A stretch of DNA of 64,000 nt from Hemicordylus capensis (lineage: Eukaryota; Chordata; Lepidosauria; Squamata; Cordylidae). The notes beneath the pieces are model-generated. The model ran no database searches and was not told the DNA's origin. It was given only the letters and a program-made list of their open reading frames with translations. The DNA lies in NCBI RefSeq assembly GCF_027244095.1, contig NC_069659.1, positions 88,657,501 through 88,721,500 on the forward strand. Reading direction: 5' to 3'. Each line of letters starts with the position of its first letter. The first letter of the stretch is position 1. Shown here piece by piece: positions 56,801-64,000 of this stretch. Made by a program: the position numbers and the translations under genes.

Positions 56801-58200
56801 GTGCAGTGCAAGTGCATAGAGAAGGACCTGCTCAGCTCCTGGCAGGTCTGCTCGGGCTCTCGCGTGTCCTTGCCCGAAAAGTATACCCATGGAAGCTGGG
56901 CTCAAGCGTCTCCTCTTCTTTAGGTTGTGGGCGCCCATTCAAAAGTGGTCAGTACTACATATTAGCCCTTGGGAACGGCCGGGCCAAAATGAAATCCACC
57001 CGGTTGGCAAAGTTCCATAGAAAGGGCTTAAAATAATATTCCGCTCCCCCCGACCCCGTAACATTTATTATATTCAGGGCTATGCAACAGAGAGTGGACG
57101 CAAAGCTATGGAAAAGTATATGGTTAATCTTTAAAGTACCACGAGACTTCGATTTTGGTGAAAGACAACATGGCTCTCTTTCTAGAGTTTTAGTATAGTT
57201 CCTATTTTCTGATAATGCATAAAATATATTGTGCTGTAATGAATTTGGATTTACGATTGCAACGCACCCAATTACTTTACTTAGAATTAGAACTGAAAGA
57301 GCCCTTAAGCCATCTAGCTCTGTGCCAAAAAATTTCCTAAAGATGGCTCACCACCTGTATGAAGGCCTCTAGCAAAGGAGAGCCCCCCCCCTTGGTTCTA
57401 TTGTTGAACTGTGCTTATTGTTAAGTTTCTTCTAATATTAAACTGAAATAAGTCCCAGAATTTAAGCCCATTAGATCTAGTGCTCCCCTCTGGCACAGCA
57501 AAGAACAATTCTTTGCCCTGTTTCAGGTGACAGTCCCATTTGACTATAGTATGACCACAACAATTGGAAACAGGATCTCTCAGTTTTGCTAGTATGGACT
57601 AAATTTGAAATTCTGAGTGCTTCAATGTAGGAGAGAATTATGTGAAAACATTTGGGTCTACGTTTCTTACATCTAATTCTGGAAACATTGTTGAATTATA
57701 GAAGACTATTAACATGCTAAACATGTGAATAGCCGAGGGATGATTCTCCCCCCCCCCCATTTAAGGCCTTTCTGGGTAATTGTTTCCAGCACAAAAAGAT
57801 ACAGTTGTGAGGGAAGATAGCCAACACATTAAAAAAAATCATTTCCCTTAACCTAAGCACAGTTGTTGCAGAGAATCTGACAGCACTTCCTCAGTATTCA
57901 GTGTATTGTGGGAAACCACACTTTATCCAGTATTCTTTGTGGGCAGGGAAAATTCTATTTTAGGCTTCCCCGCCACTCTCCCCTCCTACCATTTCTGATT
58001 CATTAATTATATTCTGTGGTATTAGGTTATCAGGTCTCACACACAGTACTGTTTATTCAAAAACTGATTTCAGTGATTTTAATGGGACTTGCTTCCAATA
58101 ATGTTTACTTGAAATTTCAGGTTACTGACAATGAAAAAAACTTTACATGACAGAGAAAGGAACAAATTAGGTAAACAGTATTGGTATTAATACCCACAGG
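56801..58200 (-). other. Spacer between DONSON and CRYZL1
   Basis: No gene or defined repeat. Around 57320-57540 (TTTCCTAAAGATGGCTCACCACCTGTATGAAGGCC, then ATTAGATCTAGTGCTCCCCTCTGGCACAGC) the sequence resembles an old mobile-element remnant, but I cannot name it. Confidence 0.55.
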
Positions 58201-58214
58201 CAGAAACTAAAATA

Positions 58215-58452
58215 TCAAGCACAGAGCAAAGTCACTATGAAAATCAAGTTTTTTGAGAAGTACTTTTGGAATCCCTCGCCTATCATTTTTCGAAGAAAAC
58301 ATTCCCTAATTTCAATAGCATTCTTTCTCCTGTATCTGATATATATAGCATAAAGTGCCAAGAAAAACAAGCTACTGCTTACAAAAGTAAAATTAAGTAG
58401 ACAAAGGCAAGTGTAATCTTTTCTAGCCGGGGTGTTACTTCTAAAAGGGGAA
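58215..58452 (-). other. Open frame with a membrane-like segment in the CRYZL1 3' region
   Basis: After the acceptor-like CCCCTTTTAG (minus strand, ending at 58443) the frame is open for about 75 codons and ends with TGA at 58215. It contains a hydrophobic stretch (LCLLNFTFVSSSLFFLALYA) followed by basic residues (IRYRRK). I recognise no family. Splicing from CRYZL1 exon 59823-59868 to this acceptor would keep the frame. It may equally be untranslated sequence of CRYZL1. Confidence 0.2.
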
Positions 58453-58706
58453 AAAGAAGAAGACACATATGTGGGAGTTGGCATAGAGTAGTTAACTGAA
58501 ATATTGTTTAGATACAGTAACAGAAAAAAAAGCTTTAATCAGAATCCTCAATTTATCCCTCCAAACTTCTAAAAAAAGTTCAAAGAATAATTACAAGATT
58601 AGTTGAAACACATATACTCATTTAACAATACTTTTTAAATATGCAATTTACTGTAACTTCATAGCTTTTACACCTCATGCTGCCTTAGAAACTTGGAATC
58701 TGTGTT

Positions 58707-58806
58707 TCAAAGTTGGACAACTTGTCTCTTTCTGGCTTGATTCTTCTGAACCATTTCCATAGAAACTTTAGCTTCATACAATGGGATTGGCTCATCCAAA
58801 TGAGGC
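58707..58806 (-). CDS. CRYZL1: CRYZL1 last exon
   Basis: The acceptor is TTTTCTTATAG. One base completes the split Arg codon, then 32 codons [32 protein letters not shown] and TGA. The tail is basic like the human one. Candidate polyadenylation hexamers on this strand are ATTAAA near 58533 and AATAAA at 58052-58057. Confidence 0.95.
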
Positions 58807-59868
58807 CTATAAGAAAATAATCTCTCAGAAGTGTCTTGAATGTATGCTCAGATGAAAAAGACCACACAATTCAGGATAATTGCCATAGACTTTACTTTTT
58901 AGAAATGTAAACCTTACTGCTTAAACAAAATGAATGTGTCACGGATTGGCTAGGATTCCTGGAACCAGGACAGAGAAAGAGCAGATAGGAAGCAGACGTT
59001 TAGTGTATTTCAAAATAGCTTGTAAAAAGTAGTTTTAAAAGATGAGTTTTCTATTACTTTTGAGAGCAACTTCCCCACTCTTAATGTACTTTTCTCCATT
59101 TTAAAATTAAATTGCAGTCATAATTCATAGGGGAGGTATATGCTGCATGTTGCCAATAGTTAATATCCTCTCAATGGCTAATAATTACCATTAGTAGCTT
59201 GTTTGCAACAGGACACAGTCTCAGGCTGCTTTCATTTGAGTGGTTTGCAGTGACTCCGAGCATGTGAATGGATCACTGGCAAAGCCCATGACTGAGTAGG
59301 CTGCTCTCAATATTATGCACCTTTAGTAAAACCTGATCCAAAGCATATTAATATACCATAAAGGAGAACATGCACATTGTTTCACAGCAATTTGCATTGC
59401 ATGGAGTTGTTTCATAATATGACTACTTAAAAATAAAATAAAAAAGTTGTGTCAGTATGTGAAACTGATGGTAAGGACCCAAAGAGCTGGTTAGACTTAT
59501 ATTTGTACTAGCTCAGTGGATTATTTTTTTTGCATTTTTCAACAATTCTTGAAGCTTTCTCTTGGTTTCAAAAACAGTTTGTTTGCAAAATGAGAATCTT
59601 TTGTTCAAGAAAAACAAGTCTGAAGCCCTTGGGCTCATGGAACTGGTTTCACAGTTCTCTAAATTCTGGTCAGTGGGAACAGCCACAAGGATGGATCCTA
59701 AGGAAATACCTGAGAATATGCCACACAGATCAATTTTTAATTATGTACAGCTTTGCAAAGATTAAATATTACTTATATTACAGTATGTAGAGTTCCAATC
59801 CATGGTAGTACATCTGGCTTACCTTAAAACACCACTTGATATCTTCTCCATTATATCTTCCAGAATGC
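58707..59868 (-). CDS. CRYZL1: CRYZL1, last two coding exons; rest outside window
   Basis: CRYZL1 is the cytosolic quinone-oxidoreductase-like (zeta-crystallin-like) member of the MDR family; its substrate is not well established. The exons 59868-59823 and 58806-58707 join in frame and give [20 protein letters not shown] then [20 protein letters not shown] and KRQVVQL. Human CRYZL1 ends [47 protein letters not shown], so identity is unmistakable. The catalytic and NADPH-binding exons lie beyond the right edge. The gene follows DONSON head to tail as in human. Confidence 0.95.
59823..59868 (-). CDS. CRYZL1: CRYZL1 penultimate exon, preceded by an AC-ending (U12) intron
   Basis: The exon is 46 nt: GC completing a split Cys codon, then [14 protein letters not shown] and AG of Arg, before the donor GTAAGC. 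Human has CILKDVMEKLSTGVFR. No AG acceptor fits: the frame is closed by stops upstream before any AG is reached. The conserved reading starts right after TATATAC, so the intron ends in AC. Confidence 0.88.
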
Positions 59869-59892
59869 GTATATAAGAGAATTGTCAAGAAA
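59869..59892 (-). promoter_or_regulatory. AT-AC type 3' splice site with U12 branch site, CRYZL1
   Basis: On the gene strand the intron ends TTTCTTGAC...TATATAC. TTTCTTGAC (59892-59884) matches the U12 branch consensus TTCCTTRAC with one mismatch, and its adenosine is 16 nt before the intron end, the same spacing as in DONSON intron 7. The matching ATATCCTT donor should lie beyond the right edge. Confidence 0.7.
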
Positions 59893-60518
59893 AACAACAT
59901 GTACATTAATTGGTCTGGACATACTCTGTATATCTGGCAGAAACACACAGCAGTGTTTAAAATATTATTAACATGACTGTTATTTTATAGAATGTATTTG
60001 TTCATACACAAGAAATTACACTGTTATTAATGTTAAAGAAAAAAGATAAACTTGGATTACTCTTGTACTAAATAGCAAAGCAAGCTTCCTAAATCTCATG
60101 AAAGTTCCAGTCATATTACATATTCACTATTACAATAAGATGGTCAATATAGAAATCCTGTTTTTAAGAAAACAAAACACTGTAATCAGGGAGATACCAA
60201 GAGTGGCAGGCAAAAAACTTTCCTCAAGTCCCAATATGTAACTGTGGTGACTATATCAGGGGCAGGAGAACAAGAAAAATATATGGATTAACTGAGTTCC
60301 AGAAAAGTACTATTGTATATGCACTTAGTATCAGGTTAGGTGTGGAACAAGTAATATGTGATAATGATTCTATAAGAGTCCTTGTGGTAAAGAGGGACTC
60401 ATTGTGGCAAAATGATTTGATTTATATTCTCAGTCTAAGATTTCACAAAACAAGCTATCTACTTTTGGCACCTATCAATTAACAGGAAAACAGTTTGCTA
60501 TGCAGTTGTAAGTGAATA
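59893..60518 (-). other. CRYZL1 intron, left of the DIRS elements
   Basis: AT-rich unique intron. No CRYZL1 exon was found here or between the elements further right, so the upstream exons lie beyond 64000. Confidence 0.6.
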
Positions 60519-63129
60519 GATTGTTGGCACTTACCTGAAAGGTCATTCTCCTTGGTAGTCAGGAGTGTATCTATAGCTCTGCCTATCTGCTCCCAAGATA
60601 TGAATACGACAAAAATTTATACACCGCTTTTCAGCAAAAGTTCCCAAAGCAGTTTACATAGGTATATGTACATAAATAAAATGGCTCCCTGTCCCCAAAG
60701 GACTCTAAAAAAATCTTTAAAAATCTTAAAAAAAAAAAAAAAAGGGTGGTGGTGGGGCAATACCAAAGCAGCTCAGATATAGGAGGGACATATCCACTGC
60801 CTTCCAGGTTCCAAGCTGCTGAATTCCTCTGGAGCCAATAGCCAACAGCTATAACAGGCAAACCGAACAGTAACAATACAACCAAAGGAAGGGAGGACAC
60901 CCAATGAATGAGTTAGGACTAGCGCAATATCTCAAGAGAAGACAGGCCTTCCCAGAAAGGAAACTGCCTGACAGCAGAAAGCAAAGACCCAAGCAGACCT
61001 GACACTGAACTGGGTGGGCTAGATACACTCCTGACCACTGAGGAGAATGACTTTTTAGGCAAGTGCCAACGATTCATTCTCCCTCAGTATCCATAGGTTG
61101 GGACATGCAAAAGCCTCTCCCAATTAATGGGAGGGAGTTCAGGGTCAGGCCCTCATTGAGGAATCTCTTGCTGAAAGACCCTTCTCCCAAAGAAGGCATC
61201 AGAAACTAAAGAATGCAGCTTAAAATGTCAAATATAAGATGACAAGGATGTTCAAGTGGCTATCCTGCAAATATCAATAAGTGGGACCTGAGTAGAGAAT
61301 ACTTCAGATGTGGCAGTGCACTTAGTAAAGTGGGCTGTGGTAGTCCCAGGAGTCAAACCCTTAGAAGAATATGACAAGATTATACAAATCTAATGGGCCA
61401 GAATATTACTGAAGACTTTATGACCCAATGAATGGTCCTGAAAGAAAATATTCAGAAATTCTGAAACTCGTTACTGGCCTCCTAACATCTAGTGTATGAA
61501 AACACCTTTTCTTTGGGAGAAGAATGGTTGGGGCAAAAAGAAGATAATGTTAGCTTCTGAGACCTGTGAAAGGAAGTGTTAATCCTTGGAATAGATGTAG
61601 GACCTGTCCTTAATAGAACATAACCAAGGTAGTTTAGACACAATTCCTTCCGCATAAACACAGCCCCCAGCAGGCAGAAATCACTGCTATTAAGAAAAAT
61701 ACCTTGTATGTCAACAGTTTTAAAGGGGCCAACCAGAACTGATGTGATGGCTGGCACTTGCCTTTTTAAGCTGTTTGCTCAACCCCACATCTGAACTCCA
61801 CATCTGATGTGTTGCTCCACCCATTCTGTAGAAGGGGAAGAATTTACACTACAGAGGGAAATAGAGGTTGAATGTTATTAGACCTGCATCACACTATGAA
61901 AACCTTTCATGTGGCCTGATATATCCAGTGGAAGGCCTTTGTGATGCCAAAATGGTGTGTAAAATCTGTGGAGTGTATCCAGTGGCCCTCAAGCATCCAG
62001 GCACATAGCGTCATCCAGTCCAGGTCTGCATGAACCACTGAGCCCTGAAATAGGAGATGAGGGTTGTAGCCTTGGAGCGGAGGTGGTGGTGGTGGGGGGT
62101 TCCCAGGAGAGGTCTATGAGATGTGGCCAGTTTGTTGCCACCAAGATTCTGCTTATTGTTTGGGGCTGTACAGCTGTTGGAGGGAATGCATATAGTCGAG
62201 CCTAGGGTAGTTGATTGTCTATGCATCTCTTGTTTCCACTCCTTCTGTATAAACCTGGACAGAAGGCATTCTCCAGGTTGGCAAATAAATACACTACCAG
62301 CTGACTGAACCTGTCCAATATGCGTGCAAAGGTCTGATCACTGAAAGCCCATTCTGCCTGGTCAGTCTATCTATGACTTAACCAGACTGCTAACTCATTG
62401 GATTCCCTGGACATCATTGGCCTCTGTCCATATTAATATCAATTGTGCTTCTAACATCAGTGACCTGGACCTTGTGCTGCCCTACCAGTTAAGATGAACC
62501 TTGGTGGTAAAGTTGGCAGTTCTGATGAGCACATGATAATGCATAAGAACTGGCTGGAACTCCAGGTCATTCTATGCTGTGTTGCCTCCTCCCTGGACCA
62601 CTGACCCTGCTGGGCACCCCCTCCACACATACTAGCATTGGTGGTAAACCAACCTTTTTGCATGGGTAGAAATTCTGTCCCCTGTAGGGTTGCTGGGGAG
62701 TACCACTGCTCCAGAGATGCCACTACCAGAGATGGAACTGTGGCTTTCCTTAGAGATCTGGCGACAATCTGGTCCTGCCAAGGCAATAAAGACCACTGGA
62801 GTGGGTGGGTGTTAATTCTTGCTGAAGGAACCATCTCTATGAGGGAAATCATGGACTCCTGGAGTTGAGCATAGGGCTGAAATAGTTGCTCCTTAGAGAG
62901 TTGCACATCTTTATGATCTTGTCCCTCAGCTAGCAGGCAGGAATACCAGGCCCCTACTCCTGCCTACAAACACCCAGATGCTGGAATTGGGTGCTTGGAG
63001 ACAGGGAACTCTTTTGCCTGCTTACAACAAATCCACCTGTAGGCAGTCTAGTGTCTGTTGGACATTCTTGAGACTTTGCAGTCTGGAGGGTGGTTGGATT
63101 AATAAATCATTCAAAGAAGGATGTAAAAA
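60519..63129 (-). mobile_element. Fossil DIRS-type retroelement (older), 3' part
   Basis: The minus-strand order is reverse transcriptase thumb, RNase H-like region (62460-63128), tyrosine recombinase region (about 61200-61760), a palindromic internal complementary region (61018-61092), then a terminal repeat ending near 60519. The terminal sequence at 60519-60576 recurs inverted at 61018-61072. This is the layout of DIRS elements, which use a tyrosine recombinase instead of an integrase. Clearly a fossil with roughly half a dozen or more breaks; its left part is displaced by the element at 63130. A family A repeat (60610-60745) with an A-rich tail sits in its terminal repeat. It lies in a CRYZL1 intron. 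Confidence 0.75.
60610..60745 (+). repeat. Family A interspersed repeat with A-rich tail
   Basis: TTTATACACCGCTTTTCAGC, CCCAAAGCAGTTTACATAGG, AAATGGCTCCCTGTCCCCAAAGG, then A-rich sequence with a 17-A run. Third copy of the repeat at 2613 and 42412. It is inside the terminal repeat of the older DIRS element and so is younger than it. Confidence 0.6.
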
Positions 63130-64000
63130 CAGGTTGCTTACCTGTAACTTATGATCTGGATGTGATCCGTTGTATTCATAAGAACTGGGTTTCTGCGCCT
63201 GCGCAGGGACCTCCCGGGCTGACTAGCTAGCTCCTCTTTGCGCCCCGCCCGTCTGCACGTGCCTTGCAGCTTCCGTTAGAATCTACGGTTGGGGCGCCTC
63301 TCCTTCAGATTTCTCGCAGACCGCCATATAAATGACGATCCGCACACCAGCATCCACTAGTCCAGGCATTCTGCAGCGGGGCCGGCTGGGAGGGACTTAT
63401 GAATACAACGGATCACATCCAGATCATAAGTTACAGGTAAGCAACCTGTTTATCTGGATTGTGATCCATTGTATCCATAAGAACTGGGTGTTTAGCAAGC
63501 TACCCCATAAGGAGGCGGGTGCAGATGACCCCCAGCTATGCCAACACACGTTTCAACACTGATCTTCCAAAATTCGCCTCCCTAGCCATCCGCAGATCCA
63601 AAGCATAATGCTTCACGAATGGTAGATGCGATGACCATGTCGCCGCCAGGCAGACATCTGCCATTTTAATGCCTGACAGATGTGCCGCAGACGTTGCGTA
63701 GGCCCTAGTAGAGTGAGCCCGAACCGTCTTTGGCGGTGTTATCTTCTGGCTTTTATAGGCGAGGAGAATCAGTTCCACTAGCCAGTGAGCAAGTCTCTGG
63801 CGAGAGATTGGACGGCCCTTGCTACGCCCCCGGAAGGAGAGAAAAAGCTTTTTACTCTTCCTAAAGTCATGAGTTCTCTCCAAATAGTATAGGAGCGACC
63901 TACGCACGTCCAACGTGTGGAGGGCCTTCTCTAAGTCTGTCTCCGGACTACTGAAAAAAGTTGGCAGCACTATGTCTTGATTTAAGTGGAAATCTGTTAC
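63130..64000 (-). mobile_element. DIRS-type retroelement (younger), 3' end, cut by window edge
   Basis: The minus strand encodes the C-terminal part of a tyrosine recombinase (63970-63536), including the H-x-x-R box in VRAHSTRAYATSAAH and a following WSSHLPFVKHYA stretch with the expected tyrosine. Downstream lie a palindromic internal complementary region (63396-63481) and a terminal repeat ending at 63130. It is inserted into the RT region of the older element in the same orientation, with no target duplication, as known for DIRS. The visible part looks well preserved; the rest is outside the window. Confidence 0.8.
63396..63481. repeat. Palindromic internal complementary region of the younger DIRS element
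   Basis: CTTATGAATACAACGGATCA and ATCCAGATCATAAG pair with TTATCTGGATTGTGATCC and ATTGTATCCATAAG around a centre TTACAGGTAAGCAACCTG. The same sequence is found once more, inverted, as the outer end of the terminal repeat at 63130-63181. Confidence 0.8.

Noticed and set aside
56551-56817. N-terminal extension of DONSON from an upstream in-frame ATG
   Set aside because: The extra 89 residues have no match to the family, and the human protein starts at the equivalent of 56550.
1-64000. CRISPR arrays, operons, phage or plasmid functions
   Set aside because: The window is vertebrate nuclear DNA with spliced genes; the only regular repeats are microsatellites and a minisatellite.

Overview
This is vertebrate nuclear DNA, almost certainly from a squamate reptile (probably a lizard). 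Two lines of evidence agree. The coding exons match the conserved neighbourhood SON - DONSON - CRYZL1 (human 21q22.11), and the repeats are a squamate mix: CR1, L2 and BovB/RTE LINEs, a Sauria-type SINE with a BovB-like tail, tRNA- and 5S-derived SINEs with CR1-like tails, MIR-like SINEs, many hAT MITEs, a Tc1 element and DIRS retroelements. There are no operons, no CRISPR arrays and no functional tRNA or rRNA genes. Gene names come from remembered protein sequence, not from a search.

Layout. (1) 1-31.9 kb, plus strand: the last nine coding exons of SON (917-31107, 402 codons plus stop). They include the G-patch exon and the dsRBD exons; the giant exon 3 lies left of the window. Exon 8 can also be read through its donor into a 34-codon tail followed by an AATAAA, a candidate short isoform. 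(2) 32-39.6 kb: SON/DONSON tail-to-tail intergenic DNA, mostly L2 LINE and SINEs, with a CTCF-like motif. (3) 39.8-56.55 kb, minus strand: the whole DONSON gene in ten coding exons (1743 nt, 580 aa), with a CpG-rich 5' end. (4) 58.2-64 kb, minus strand: the last two coding exons of CRYZL1. Its next intron upstream holds two nested DIRS retroelements and runs off the right edge.

The three genes are not one pathway. SON is a nuclear-speckle splicing cofactor, DONSON helps assemble the replicative CMG helicase, and CRYZL1 is a quinone-oxidoreductase-like protein. They are linked by conserved gene order. Exon phases close for the nine SON exons, the ten DONSON exons and the two CRYZL1 exons. All visible introns have GT-AG ends except the CRYZL1 intron, whose 3' end reads AC. 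One DONSON intron and that CRYZL1 intron carry minor-spliceosome (U12) signals.

The most unusual items are: a Tc1 transposon that is a near-perfect 0.7-kb palindrome, with its 5' half replaced by an inverted copy of its 3' half; a younger DIRS element inside an older one, both showing the palindromic internal complementary region; U12-type introns in two neighbouring genes; the SON intronic-polyadenylation candidate; a hAT insertion that left only 51 nt of native sequence before the SON last-exon splice site; and several Russian-doll LINE/SINE nests.
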